From Poriferisodalis sp963663635 (lineage in GTDB: Bacteria > Actinomycetota > Acidimicrobiia > Acidimicrobiales > Poriferisodalaceae): a stretch of DNA of 64,000 nt. The position numbers and the translations under genes are program-made. This document shows, one piece after another, positions 1 to 8,140 of this stretch (within the stretch, counting starts at the first letter, position 1; each line of letters begins with the position of its first letter). The stretch is from assembly GCA_963663635.2 (NCBI GenBank), contig CAXXMY010000003.1:62001-126000 (forward strand). The letters run 5' to 3'. A model generated the notes under the pieces. It was given only the letters and a program-made list of their open reading frames with translations. It did no database searches and was not told the origin of the DNA.

Positions 1-789
1 GGCGGCGAGACGGCGATCTCCCCCACGGTGCGCGCGTCGTTGGCCAAAACCGAGCCATTCGCCGACATCAAGCGAGTGACCGGAAGCTCACGGACCGACA
101 CAGCAGCACGCGCAGCGCGCCTCGCTCTCGAAGGCACACGCGAGCAGAACGCAGTGCTCATCGTGGCGAATGGATGGAGCCCGCCCGATATCGGCGTCGC
201 GGCCACTCTGGCGGCACGACTGCCGGACTCAGCGGTTGTCTACACAGAAGCCGGCGAGCTCCCCCCAGCGTCGCAGCAGCTCATCGCGGACATTTCGCCG
301 CGCAGCATCTTGGTCGTCGGCGGCACGGCCGCCGTGTCTGGGGCAGTGGAGGCCGCAATCCGCGACATTGCAACCGACGTCAGCGTGGAACGCATCAGTG
401 GTTCGTCACGCACGCACACGGCTCAGCTCGCCGCGCAGTATCTCGAACAGCAGTCCGCGCCCGTTGCGGCGAGCGAGCGGGTCGTCATCGTTGCCAACGG
501 CTGGAGCCCGCCCGACATCGGGGTCGCCGCTGCGCTGTCGGCGCGCACACCGGGTGCTCTAGTCGTGTACACCGCGCCCGGCGCGCTGCCGACCGAGACC
601 GAGGAGCTTCTCAGGCTCATGCAGCCAGGGCTGGTCCGCGTCATCGGCGGAACCAACGCAATCCCCGCCGCCCTACTGAACGAGATCGCCGCCCTCCTGC
701 CGGCCGGCGCCCGGATCCAGCGCACCAGCGGCCAGAGCCGGATTCACACGTCTGTCAACGTCGCCCGCAGCATCCTTCCCCGTGAATGA
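1..789 (+). CDS. cell wall-binding repeat (CWB2) protein, 3' part
   Basis: The frame is open at the first base, so the N-terminus lies outside the window. The visible 262 residues contain tandem units of about 90-100 residues with the CWB2 (PF04122) signature: a GSSRTDTAARAA or GSSRTHTAQLAA start, then VLIVANGWSPPDIGVAA, a VVYTEAGELP strand and a VVGGTAAV turn. Two full units and the start of a third (SGQSRIHTSVNVA) are present, and the protein ends soon after it. CWB2 repeats hold secreted proteins on cell-wall polymers in Gram-positive bacteria, so this is probably the anchoring end of an exported protein. Its other domains and signal peptide cannot be seen. The neighbouring aminotransferase has its own promoter. 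Confidence 0.85.
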   Translation, partial: GGETAISPTVRASLAKTEPFADIKRVTGSSRTDTAARAARLALEGTREQNAVLIVANGWSPPDIGVAATLAARLPDSAVVYTEAGELPPASQQLIADISPRSILVVGGTAAVSGAVEAAIRDIATDVSVERISGSSRTHTAQLAAQYLEQQSAPVAASERVVIVANGWSPPDIGVAAALSARTPGALVVYTAPGALPTETEELLRLMQPGLVRVIGGTNAIPAALLNEIAALLPAGARIQRTSGQSRIHTSVNVARSILPRE

Positions 790-822
790 TCTCTGACCGG
801 AACGTGGCGGCTCCGGCACAGA

Positions 823-828
823 TACCGT
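823..828 (+). promoter_or_regulatory. -10 hexamer TACCGT, leaderless promoter
   Basis: TACCGT ends 7 nt before the GTG at 836. This is the spacing seen before many genes in the window and it favours GTG 836 over GTG 827, which lies inside the hexamer. Confidence 0.5.
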
Positions 829-835
829 GCGGGCC

Positions 836-1918
836 GTGACTCACAGCGACCGCATCCTGATGGGGCCGGGGCCGTCCAACCCCTATCCCGAAGTCTTCGA
901 AGCCTTCACGAGACCCGTGCTCGGCCATCTCGATCCCGAGTTCATCGCGCTGCTCGACGAGATCAACGAGCGCCTGAGAACCGTCTGGCAAACGCAGAAT
1001 CTGCTGACGTTCCCGGTCAGCGCCACTGGTTCGGCGGGCATGGAAGCGGCGTTCTGCAACTTCGTTGAGCCAGGCGACACGGTCGTCATCGGCGTCAACG
1101 GCGTGTTCGGAACTCGCATGTGCGACGTCGCAGCTCGCTGCGGCGCCGAGGTGGTGGCGGTGAACGAAGAATGGGGCCGCGCCATCGATCCGCAGCGCCT
1201 GCTCGACGCCCATCGGGCGCCGAAGATCATCGCTGTCGTGCACGCAGAGACTTCCACCGGCGTGCGCAACGATGTCGCTCCGCTCGGCGACGCCAAGGGC
1301 GACGCTCTGCTGCTTGCCGACTGCGTCACATCGCTGGGAGGAATCCCGGTCGACATCGACGGCTGGGGCGTCGACATCGCCTACAGCGGCACGCAGAAGT
1401 GCCTCGGCGTGCCGCCGGGCCTCGCTCCGCTCACCGTCAGCGATCGTGCGCTGGAATCGCTTCTCGAGCGGCCGCAGAGCTGGTACCTCGACCTCAACAT
1501 GATCCGTGCCTACGTCGTCGGCGAAGGTGCTCGCGCGTACCACCACACCGCACCGATCTCGATGCTGTATGCGCTCCATGCCGGCCTCGGAGCGGTGCTC
1601 GACGAGGGACTTTCGAATGCGTGGGCACGCCACCAAGCCTGCGGTGACGAATTGCACGCTCGCTTGCCCGAGCTCGGCTTCGAGCTATGGGCCCAGGAGG
1701 GCCACCGCCTGCCCGAGCTGACCACCGTCACGCTGCCAGCGGGCTTCGACGATGCCGCCGGCCGCCGGACCCTGCTCGAGCGCTACGGAATCGAAGTCGG
1801 CGGCGGGCTCGGTCCCGTTGCCGGCAAGGTGTGGCGCATCGGCTGCATGGGCCACACGGCCCGCATGCGCAACGTCCGGATGCTGCTCGGCGCCCTCGAA
1901 GAACTCGTCTCCGGCTGA
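836..1918 (+). CDS. class V aminotransferase (alanine-glyoxylate / serine-pyruvate type)
   Basis: A PLP-dependent aminotransferase of 360 residues, normal for this family. The N-terminus reads ILMGPGPSNPYPEV, as in AGT-type enzymes. The PLP lysine is K188 in AYSGTQKCLG, preceded by the cofactor aspartate in LLADCVTSLGG. The C-terminal small domain has GIEVGGGLG...WRIGCMGH, also typical. Likely reactions are amino-group transfer between alanine or serine and glyoxylate or pyruvate; the exact substrate pair cannot be read from sequence. The start at GTG 836 is chosen because a -10-like hexamer ends 7 nt upstream. It is convergent with the Rieske gene, with a hairpin between them. Confidence 0.85.
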   Translation: MTHSDRILMGPGPSNPYPEVFEAFTRPVLGHLDPEFIALLDEINERLRTVWQTQNLLTFPVSATGSAGMEAAFCNFVEPGDTVVIGVNGVFGTRMCDVAARCGAEVVAVNEEWGRAIDPQRLLDAHRAPKIIAVVHAETSTGVRNDVAPLGDAKGDALLLADCVTSLGGIPVDIDGWGVDIAYSGTQKCLGVPPGLAPLTVSDRALESLLERPQSWYLDLNMIRAYVVGEGARAYHHTAPISMLYALHAGLGAVLDEGLSNAWARHQACGDELHARLPELGFELWAQEGHRLPELTTVTLPAGFDDAAGRRTLLERYGIEVGGGLGPVAGKVWRIGCMGHTARMRNVRMLLGALEELVSG

Positions 1919-1930
1919 TCTGCCGGCTGG

Positions 1931-1950
1931 GCTGCCTCAATTGGGGCAGC
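1931..1950. terminator. hairpin between convergent genes
   Basis: GCTGCC and GGCAGC form a 6-bp stem with an 8-nt loop in the 46-bp gap between two convergent genes. There is no clear T-run, so termination is inferred from position and shape. Confidence 0.4.
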
Positions 1951-1964
1951 GGCTTCGACGTCGT

Positions 1965-3143
1965 TCAACCGGTGGGATGCAGCGGCAGCAGTTCCTGCCC
2001 AAGCGCCGCTCGGTAGGTGTTGTGGAAGTGATGCAATGCCGGCTCGTTGCGGCCGAACACGACATGGCTGAGCGCCCCACTGTTGGCTGAGCGCTGCTGG
2101 CTGGCGGTCATCACGTAGTCCTCGTCGCGGATGACACCGCCGAATCCGCGGGCCACCTCTCCGGCAAATTGAGCGGCGTCAGAGTCAACGGAGACGTGGG
2201 GTCGCAGGTAGAACGAGATGCGGCTGATGTGCCGCGCCGGGTCCCGGGCGTCGGGATAGGCACGCACCACGTACACGACGCTGCCGGACGGGATGAACTG
2301 GACATTCGGGAACAGCCAGTACACGGGCAACGTGGCGGTGCATAGGTCCCAGTCGTCGGGCGGCAGCTTGCGCACTTCGTCGATCTCGCGCCGGCACAGC
2401 AGCATCCGGTGGTTTCGGCCGAACGTGTCATAGCACTGCACGTTGCCGTAGAAGGTCCCATACAGCGAGTCGGCGTGCAGCACCGGGAAGTGGTACGTCT
2501 CGCCGAAGGTGTCCATGGCGAGCTTCCAGTTGCAGTCCACCTCGTACCGGTCGCCGCCGAGCCACCTCAGCTCGCCGAGATCCCAGGCCGCAAGGTCGGC
2601 TGCCAATTCTGCGCCCAGCAGCTCGTCAGGGTTGACGACGCCACCGGGTCTCGGATGCACCCACAGCAGGCCGAGATTCTCAACCGCGGGCAACTGCACC
2701 AAGCCCAGCTCGGAGCGGTCCAGCTCACCGAATTGATCGGTTTTCGGCAGTCCGACCAGCGTGCCGTCGCCGTCGTAGGTCCAGTTGTGAAACGGGCAGG
2801 CGAAACGCCGCTTGATACCGCGCTCGGCCGTCTCGACGACCACGCCGCGGTGCCGGCAGACGTTCACGAATGCGGAGAATTCACCTGATGCAGACCGTGT
2901 CAGCAGGATCGGCGTGCCGAGCTCGTCGAAGGTCATGAACGACCCGGGTTCGGGCAGGTCGCCCGACAACCCGACGATCTGCGGATGATGATCGAAGAAC
3001 TCTCGGCGCTCAGCGGCGGCGAGGTCCGGATCGGTGTAGGCCGACGTGGGATTGTAGCGCACCCCGCCCGCATCCACGTTGGTGCCCGAGTCGAGGCGCG
3101 CTAGCAGGGTCTTGATCTGATCAATCTCTTCTGAGCGCTCCAT
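1965..3143 (-). CDS. Rieske [2Fe-2S] ring-hydroxylating oxygenase, large subunit
   Basis: A 392-residue non-haem iron oxygenase alpha subunit. The Rieske cluster ligands are C96-x-H98 (NVCRHRG) and C116-x2-H119 (ACPFHNW). The mononuclear iron site has the family pattern N205-WKLAMDTFGETYH218-FPVLH223. Such enzymes add O2 to aromatic rings or demethylate quaternary amines using electrons from a separate reductase; no reductase or small subunit is next door, and the substrate is unknown. It follows the DUF1330 gene by 15 bp and the enoyl-CoA hydratase gene is further upstream on the same strand, suggesting one catabolic transcription unit. The IS element upstream probably reduces its expression from the original promoter. 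Confidence 0.85.
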   Translation of the reverse strand: MERSEEIDQIKTLLARLDSGTNVDAGGVRYNPTSAYTDPDLAAAERREFFDHHPQIVGLSGDLPEPGSFMTFDELGTPILLTRSASGEFSAFVNVCRHRGVVVETAERGIKRRFACPFHNWTYDGDGTLVGLPKTDQFGELDRSELGLVQLPAVENLGLLWVHPRPGGVVNPDELLGAELAADLAAWDLGELRWLGGDRYEVDCNWKLAMDTFGETYHFPVLHADSLYGTFYGNVQCYDTFGRNHRMLLCRREIDEVRKLPPDDWDLCTATLPVYWLFPNVQFIPSGSVVYVVRAYPDARDPARHISRISFYLRPHVSVDSDAAQFAGEVARGFGGVIRDEDYVMTASQQRSANSGALSHVVFGRNEPALHHFHNTYRAALGQELLPLHPTG

Positions 3144-3631
3144 CGCAGAAACTCGGGCTCAGCCAGCGTTGAACGACTGTGCCAAAACGGCGAAGCCGTC
3201 GGTGTTCTCGAGGCGCAGGCCGAGGATCTCCTGGTACTCAGGCGAGTTGTACCAAGCCTTGGCGGCCTCGGTGTCGGGGAACTCCAGGATGATGGTCTGG
3301 GGTCCGGGCGGGGTGCCCTCGATCACCTCGGAGGCCGCGTCGAACGCGACCAGCTTGGCCCCTGCGGCTTGAACCGTGGGCGCCGCGGCCTTCTGGTACC
3401 GCCGATACGCATCGGCGTCCTTCACAACGTACTGAGCAATGAAATAAGCCTGAATCCACCGATTGGCCTTTGGTGAGCGTGGGGTTCGCGGGTCGGTGGC
3501 GGGTTGGGGTGGCGCCGGGTTGTTGGGGGTGTGGTTTGGTGTGTTTGGGCGTGTTCGGCTAGGGGTGCGGGTGTGGTTTGGGGTTGTCGACGCTGGGTTT
3601 GTGTGGGGGCGTCAGTTCCGGGCTGTGCCGT

Positions 3632-4942
3632 TTAGCCTGAGGGTCCGGGCAGAGCCCTGAGAGCGCTGAGTGTGGCTGTGAATTGTGTTTCCCAGGGCCA
3701 GCGGGCGGGGTATCGCAGGGTGGGTGTGCCGGAGCGGTTGACGAGCACGGCGGCGAGGGCGACGAGTCGGGTGCGGCGGGAGCGGTTCGTGGCCGGCGAC
3801 GCGCCCGCGAGTGCTGTGGTCCAGTGGCCGATGTTGTGGGCGAGCACGGCGCAGGCGAGCCATGCGCAGTTCGCGCCGTAGTGGCCTGAGGGGACGTGCT
3901 CGAGGCCGGCGCCTTCTTTGATGTCGCGGATGGCGAGCTCGACGACGGCGTGGGCGCGGTGGAACTCGTCCGCGGCGGCGGTGTCGAGTTCGGTGTTGGT
4001 GATGAATGCGTGGTGTCGCCAGTCGGGCCACAGTCGTTGTTGTGCGCCCTCGGTGAGGCGGGTGCGGCGCACGACGAGGCGGACGGTGCGTTTCGCTTTG
4101 CCGCGGCCGGTGACGTAGGTCGTCTCGGCGACTTGGGCGTGGCCGTCTTTGGTGTAGGCGATGTCGGTCCATGCGGTGCTGGGGATTGCTTGGATCGCTG
4201 CGCGAACAGCGGATCTGAGGGTGACGGTGATCGACCACTTGATGTCGTGGGCGTCGAGACGGTCGATGAGTTTGCGTGACCAGAATCCTGAGTCGGCGCG
4301 CACCGTGGTCGGCCCGGCAGCCCCGGCGCGTCGCAGGTTCGCGACGAGCTCGTCGACGAAGCGCACCACGCCTCGCGAGGACCCCGCGGAGCCTTTGCGC
4401 ATGCGGGCGCCGAGCACCTCGCCGGTGTCGGCGCGTGCAGCGAGCAGCGGGTGATAGCCGAGCTCTTTGGTGTAGCCGTACGCGGCTCCTTGTTTTTGTT
4501 TGCCGTGGACCTCGCAGATCGTGGAGTCCAGATCGACCACCAGCGGCGCCTCGCCGGGGCCGGCGCCCAGTCCCCAGGCGCGAGCAAGCGTGCGCGACAG
4601 CACCGCTTCGAGCTGGCGGACGTGACCGAACGTGAACGTCCGCAAGAACGTCCCGACCGTCGAGGGCGCCATCGGGGTGAATCCCAGCACCCGACCGGTG
4701 CGCCCGGCGCGCAGCATCTCGACGTGATCGATGTGAGTGCCCCCTGCGAGCATCGCGGCGACCACGGTGCAGATCTTGGGCCCCGGGTTCGCGGAACCGG
4801 TGCGCACCCACCGCTCGATCAGCCCCGACAGACCCAAACGGGCAATCAGCGTGCCCGCCAGGATCAGGCCCGCGTTGGCCACCAGGCCCTCATGATCGAA
4901 CGTCGTTGCGAACCGGTCTGGACTGCGCGATGATGCAGACAC
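3632..4942 (-). CDS. IS1380-family transposase (intact)
   Basis: A 436-residue DDE transposase that moves the element by cut-and-paste. The first catalytic aspartates lie near residue 139 in VVDLDSTICEVHG, the next in VRADSGFWS, and the acidic residue of the third motif in VVELAIRDIKEG. IS1380 hallmarks also include YTKELGYHPLLA and the C-terminal ANCAWLACAVLAHNI. It starts at GTG 4942, directly after a leader hairpin that contains its AGGAGG ribosome site. The protein is close to that of copy 2 along the full length. No frameshift or stop is seen, so the copy may be active. Confidence 0.92.
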   Translation of the reverse strand: MSASSRSPDRFATTFDHEGLVANAGLILAGTLIARLGLSGLIERWVRTGSANPGPKICTVVAAMLAGGTHIDHVEMLRAGRTGRVLGFTPMAPSTVGTFLRTFTFGHVRQLEAVLSRTLARAWGLGAGPGEAPLVVDLDSTICEVHGKQKQGAAYGYTKELGYHPLLAARADTGEVLGARMRKGSAGSSRGVVRFVDELVANLRRAGAAGPTTVRADSGFWSRKLIDRLDAHDIKWSITVTLRSAVRAAIQAIPSTAWTDIAYTKDGHAQVAETTYVTGRGKAKRTVRLVVRRTRLTEGAQQRLWPDWRHHAFITNTELDTAAADEFHRAHAVVELAIRDIKEGAGLEHVPSGHYGANCAWLACAVLAHNIGHWTTALAGASPATNRSRRTRLVALAAVLVNRSGTPTLRYPARWPWETQFTATLSALRALPGPSG

Positions 4943-5015
4943 AAAAAGTGCCTCCTGTTTTTGAGACGAATGTTGCTTCTAACATCACAATCGTCGCAGA
5001 TCAGGAGGCCTTTTT
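4943..5015 (-). promoter_or_regulatory. leader hairpin hiding the transposase ribosome site
   Basis: On the minus strand AAAAAGGCCTCCTG (5015-5002) can pair with CAGGAGGCACTTTTT (4957-4943) with one bulged base. The second arm contains the AGGAGG site and ends at the base before the GTG start. Inside lie nested arms GACGA/TCGTC and ATGTT/AACAT. Confidence 0.7.
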
Positions 5016-5081
5016 CGCGGACGCGGCAACCCCCACACACCCACCACAACGGTGGATTCAGGATAAGCAGCCATGCGCGGC

Positions 5082-5087
5082 AGTATG
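5082..5087 (-). promoter_or_regulatory. -10-like hexamer CATACT of the DUF1330 gene
   Basis: On the minus strand CATACT ends 7 nt before the original DUF1330 ATG (5074). The IS now separates it from the gene body. Confidence 0.4.
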
Positions 5088-5155
5088 CCATCCGACCGCC
5101 AGCGCCGTCGCCGGACGGATCCAATGCCGCGCAGATGCGATGGTCCTGCGCTGCG

Positions 5156-6016
5156 TCAGCGGAGCCAGGCGTTGTACTGGGGCTCGCGCTTCTCCACGAA
5201 AGAGTTGACGCCTTCGGCGGCGTCGGGCAAATGATCGGTAATGGCCGTCTTGGACGCGATCTCGTCGAGGGACTGGTCCCAGGTCAGTTGGGCTGCGAGA
5301 TGGATCGAGCGCTTCAGCATTCGCATCGCCACCTGAGGTCCCTGCGCCAGCTCCGAAGCCAACGCCGCAGCCGCAGCCGGAAGCTCGTCGTCTTCGACGA
5401 CCTCGTGCACTAGCCCCAGCTCGCATGCCGCTTCGGCATCCACGATCCGCTTGCGCATCATGAAGTCCATCGCCTTGGCGACGCCCATGTGCTGCACCAA
5501 CAGCCATTGCCCGCCTTCATCGGGCAGCAGGCCGAAGCGCAACGTTGCCGAGCCCATCCGAGCCGAGCGGGCGGCAATCCGGAAATCGCAGGCCAGGGCG
5601 AAGCTGAAGCCCGTCTGTATTGCGAAGCCGTTGATCGCTGCGATGGTGAGTTTGTCGAGATGCCTCACTGCGGTGTTGACGGCTTGTGAGATGGTCCGCA
5701 GGCCGTTGTAGGTGCCCGACGCGTTGTGGTGGCCTCCAAAGATGGGAGCGGTCGCCGCTGTGCGGTCGTTCTCGTAGCCCTTGAGGTCATCGCCGGCCCA
5801 GAACGCTCGGCCCTGGCCGGTGAACACGAGCACACGCACGGCGTCGTCCATCTGGGCCTGAGTGAGCAGCTCGACGAGGTCGCGCTTCATCGGCGCAGTC
5901 GAGGCGTTCATGGCCTCGGGCCGATTGAACGTAACAGTCAGGACCCCGTCGTCTGTCTTTGATGTCTCGAAGCCGAAATAGTCGGTGCGATCCGTTCCTG
6001 ATTGATTCGGCGCCAT
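5156..6016 (-). CDS. enoyl-CoA hydratase/isomerase family (crotonase) protein
   Basis: A 286-residue crotonase-fold protein. The first oxyanion-hole segment is GRAFWAGDDLKG and the second is NGFAIQTGFSFALACDFRIA. RFGLLPDEGGQWLL follows and contains an acidic pair where the catalytic glutamate can sit; the C-terminal third is helical. Members hydrate, isomerise or cleave CoA thioesters; the substrate cannot be assigned. ATG 6016 is preferred to GTG 6037 because AGGGGG lies a few bases upstream. It is the first gene of the minus-strand run that continued into DUF1330 and the Rieske oxygenase before the IS landed, so a shared catabolic role is likely. Confidence 0.82.
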   Translation of the reverse strand: MAPNQSGTDRTDYFGFETSKTDDGVLTVTFNRPEAMNASTAPMKRDLVELLTQAQMDDAVRVLVFTGQGRAFWAGDDLKGYENDRTAATAPIFGGHHNASGTYNGLRTISQAVNTAVRHLDKLTIAAINGFAIQTGFSFALACDFRIAARSARMGSATLRFGLLPDEGGQWLLVQHMGVAKAMDFMMRKRIVDAEAACELGLVHEVVEDDELPAAAAALASELAQGPQVAMRMLKRSIHLAAQLTWDQSLDEIASKTAITDHLPDAAEGVNSFVEKREPQYNAWLR

Positions 6017-6147
6017 TGGACGTCCCCCTGTGGTCACACGGATGTGTCCCCGAACCTAACGAACTTGGCCTCTTGGGGCTGAACCGCCCAAGCGGCATCG
6101 GCGAACCGTCGCTCGGTTCTGCGGGGCAAATCTCCGAGCCCGGTGGT

Positions 6148-6153
6148 TACGCT
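6148..6153 (+). promoter_or_regulatory. -10 hexamer TACGCT
   Basis: TACGCT ends 7 nt before GTG 6161 and selects that start over GTG 6143. Confidence 0.45.
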
Positions 6154-6160
6154 GCCCCGC

Positions 6161-6535
6161 GTGGCGGACCAGCCGATTGCATCGCGAGCTCCCTTTGCAC
6201 CCTTCGAGGGCGTCCTGATGCTGCGTCTCGACGCTGAGACGCCGACCGGTGACCGGACGTATTACGTCACGCCGTTCGTCACCGACGGTGACCGGCTGTA
6301 CGTCTTCGACGAGCCAGGCGACCGCAGCGACGCGCTCGAAGAACTGCTGATCGGCAACCGCACCGACATCACCTCCGCCGCAACCGGGACCCTGCGCGTG
6401 GGCGCAGTCGGGCAGCGTCCGACACCTGCCGAAGAGACCTGGGCCCGCGACGCATGCTCGGCCCGCTTCTTCTACGACCAAGCCGTGCAGGATCTTGCCC
6501 AGCTCGGCGGTCTGGTCACTTTGCACCCCGCCTGA
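6161..6535 (+). CDS. hypothetical protein, 124 residues
   Basis: I do not recognise this protein with confidence. It is a small soluble alpha/beta protein with a beta-rich first half (VLMLRLDAETPTGDRTYYVTPFV, GDRLYVFDEPG) and GTLRVGAVGQR in the middle, loosely like split-barrel deazaflavin- or FMN-binding proteins. Its immediate downstream neighbour, 30 bp away, is a luciferase-like oxidoreductase of the F420 type, which makes a flavin or F420-related role possible but unproven. There is no signal peptide or membrane segment. It is divergent from the enoyl-CoA hydratase gene. Confidence 0.6.
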   Translation: MADQPIASRAPFAPFEGVLMLRLDAETPTGDRTYYVTPFVTDGDRLYVFDEPGDRSDALEELLIGNRTDITSAATGTLRVGAVGQRPTPAEETWARDACSARFFYDQAVQDLAQLGGLVTLHPA

Positions 6536-6553
6536 GCGGATTCGCTCGGCCTC

Positions 6554-6559
6554 TAGGGT
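6554..6559 (+). promoter_or_regulatory. -10 hexamer TAGGGT
   Basis: TAGGGT ends 6 nt before ATG 6566. Confidence 0.45.
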
Positions 6560-6565
6560 GCGCTG

Positions 6566-7636
6566 ATGCGCACAGCAATCGGATTCGGCGGGCCGGCGTC
6601 GGGCAAGCGCCGCGACTGGGACGAGCAAGTCGAGTTCCTGCGAGAAGCCGATCGCCTCGGCGTGGACATTTTGTGGTCTGCGGAGGCATGGGGCATGGAC
6701 GGCGTCAGCACCCTGGCCTACCTCGCTGCGGTGACCGAACGCTGCCATCTCGGCACGGGGATCCTGCAGATCTCGGCTCGCACGCCGGTGATGACAGCGA
6801 TGACGGCGTTGTCCATGGCCGCGATGACCGGCGACCGCTTCATCTTGGGTCTCGGCGTGAGCGGGCCGCAGGTAGTGGAGGGCTTGCACGGCGTGCGCTT
6901 CGCCGATCCGCTGGTCCGGCTCCGCGAAACGGTCGACATCTGCCGTCAAGCATTTGCCGGCGAGCGGATCTCCTACGACGGCCGCCATCACGTGCTCCCG
7001 CTGCCCGATGGCCAGGGCAAATCGCTGCGCCTGGCACAACCCGCAAACGACTCGATCGAGATCTGGCTCGCAACCCTCGGCCCCAAGTCGCTGCGGTACA
7101 CGGGCGAGGCAACTGACGGCTGGGTCGGAACCTGCTTTGTGCCGAGCTGCCCCGAGGCCACGTGGGGCCATGTGCTCGAAGGCGCCGAAGGCGCCGGACG
7201 GCCACCGGGCTCGGTCGCCTGCCAGGTCGGCGGCGCCGTGGAATTCGGTGACGATCTCGAGGCGCTGCTGGCCCCACGCCGCCCCGGCATCGCGTTCACT
7301 CTGGGGGCGATGGGGTCGGCGACCGCGAACTTCTACAACGAGGCATATCGCCGGGCCGGCTTCGAGAACGAGTGCCTCGAAGTGCAACGGCTGTGGCTGG
7401 CAGGCGATCGCGCCGCTGCAGCTGCGGCAGTACCGGACAGGCTCATCACCGAGACCAATTTCTTGGGCACGCCTGCACAGGTGGCAGACCAAGTCCGGGC
7501 GTACCGGAATGCCGGTGCCGACGTGCTGCGCCTCCAACCCGAGGGCGCTACACCGGCCGACCGCCTCGACTCGCTCGCACAGATGATCGACATCGTCCGC
7601 GACGTCAGCTCTGAACGCGACACCGCGGCGCTGTAG
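6566..7636 (+). CDS. luciferase-like (probably F420-dependent) oxidoreductase
   Basis: A 356-residue bacterial luciferase-fold (TIM barrel) oxidoreductase. The N-terminus MRTAIGFGG, VEFLREADRLGVDILWSAEAWGMD, the LGTGILQISARTPVMTAMTALSMA segment and RFILGLGVSGPQVVEGLHG are the standard strands of the family; the C-terminus contains FLGTPAQVADQVRAYRNAGADVL. In actinobacteria most such proteins use reduced coenzyme F420 rather than FMNH2. The substrate is unknown. The length is normal and the start is supported by a hexamer 6 nt upstream. The preceding small protein may belong with it. Confidence 0.82.
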   Translation: MRTAIGFGGPASGKRRDWDEQVEFLREADRLGVDILWSAEAWGMDGVSTLAYLAAVTERCHLGTGILQISARTPVMTAMTALSMAAMTGDRFILGLGVSGPQVVEGLHGVRFADPLVRLRETVDICRQAFAGERISYDGRHHVLPLPDGQGKSLRLAQPANDSIEIWLATLGPKSLRYTGEATDGWVGTCFVPSCPEATWGHVLEGAEGAGRPPGSVACQVGGAVEFGDDLEALLAPRRPGIAFTLGAMGSATANFYNEAYRRAGFENECLEVQRLWLAGDRAAAAAAVPDRLITETNFLGTPAQVADQVRAYRNAGADVLRLQPEGATPADRLDSLAQMIDIVRDVSSERDTAAL

Positions 7637-7690
7637 GCATCCGCTGTGAGAATCGGACGCCTGCGACTGTTCGCTCGCTCGCGCCCTGGC

Positions 7691-7696
7691 TACCGT
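7691..7696 (+). promoter_or_regulatory. -10 hexamer TACCGT
   Basis: TACCGT ends 6 nt before ATG 7703 and supports that start over the longer reading from 7646. Confidence 0.5.
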
Positions 7697-7702
7697 AGAG
7701 CC

Positions 7703-8116
7703 ATGACCGAGCGCACTGTCACCTTCACCGAAGAAGAGCTGCGGGAACGGCTCACGCCGACGCAATTCCAAGTCACCCAAGAAGCCGGCACCGAGCGTCC
7801 GTTCACGGGAGAGACCTGGGACAACCACAACTCGGGCGCGTACCGCTGCGTCGTGTGCGACTCCGAGCTGTTCAGCTCTGACACGAAGTTCGAAAGCGGC
7901 TCGGGATGGCCGAGCTTTACCGAGCCCGTCGACAGCGCCGCTGTCGAGACTGAGGCTGATCGCCATTACGGCATGATCCGCACCGAGGTGATGTGCCGCA
8001 GTTGCGGGGCGCACCTTGGGCACGTATTCCCGGACGGCCCGCAGCCCACCGGCGACCGTTTCTGCATGAATTCAGCGTCGCTCTGCTTCATCCCCGCAGA
8101 CGACGAGGACGCCTGA
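7703..8116 (+). CDS. msrB: peptide-methionine (R)-S-oxide reductase MsrB
   Basis: A 137-residue MsrB that reduces methionine-R-sulfoxide in proteins, using thioredoxin. Zinc ligands are C49-x2-C52 (RCVVCDSE) and C98-x2-C101 (MCRSCGA). The substrate-site motif GSGWPSF is at 66-72 and HLGHVFPDGP follows at about 104. The catalytic cysteine is C121 in RFCMNSASL. The extra residues encoded from 7646 are unlike the family and are left out. It is convergent with the MerR gene, 24 bp apart. It acts in the cytoplasm in oxidative repair. Confidence 0.95.
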   Translation: MTERTVTFTEEELRERLTPTQFQVTQEAGTERPFTGETWDNHNSGAYRCVVCDSELFSSDTKFESGSGWPSFTEPVDSAAVETEADRHYGMIRTEVMCRSCGAHLGHVFPDGPQPTGDRFCMNSASLCFIPADDEDA

Positions 8117-8140
8117 GTCGCGCCCAGGCTTGTCGACGCG

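Larger units (their letters stand above)
3449..5062 (-). mobile_element. IS1380-family insertion sequence, copy 1
   Basis: A complete element of 1614 bp. The terminal inverted repeats begin CCTGAATCCACCG at both ends (3449-3461 and the complement of 5050-5062). It is flanked by a 5-bp direct repeat ATAAG (3444-3448 and 5063-5067), the expected target duplication. It carries one transposase gene on the minus strand. The 3449-3631 end holds no gene and is almost free of A on the plus strand (line 3481-3540: G 36, T 17, C 7, A 0). Confidence 0.93.
3159..5074 (-). pseudogene. DUF1330 protein gene, split after codon 4 by an IS element
   Basis: The body (3159-3448) encodes a DUF1330 small protein (dimeric alpha-beta barrel, unknown function) containing FIAQYVVKDADAYRRYQ and AKAWYNSPEYQEIL. 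Removing 3449-5062 plus one ATAAG copy joins ATG GCT GCT TAT (5074-5063) to TTC ATT GCT, giving MAAYFIAQYVVKDADAYRR, the normal family N-terminus. The insertion is therefore inside codons 3-4 of a formerly intact gene of about 98 codons. The remaining 3' part could start only at GTG 3425, losing the first beta strand, or by reading out of the IS. An AGTATG/CATACT hexamer lies 7 nt before the original ATG. Confidence 0.85.

Noticed and set aside
6056..8023. A 655-codon minus-strand frame opposite the luciferase-like gene and msrB
   Set aside because: No family motif; low-complexity composition typical of antisense frames in high-GC DNA; the plus-strand genes are well supported.
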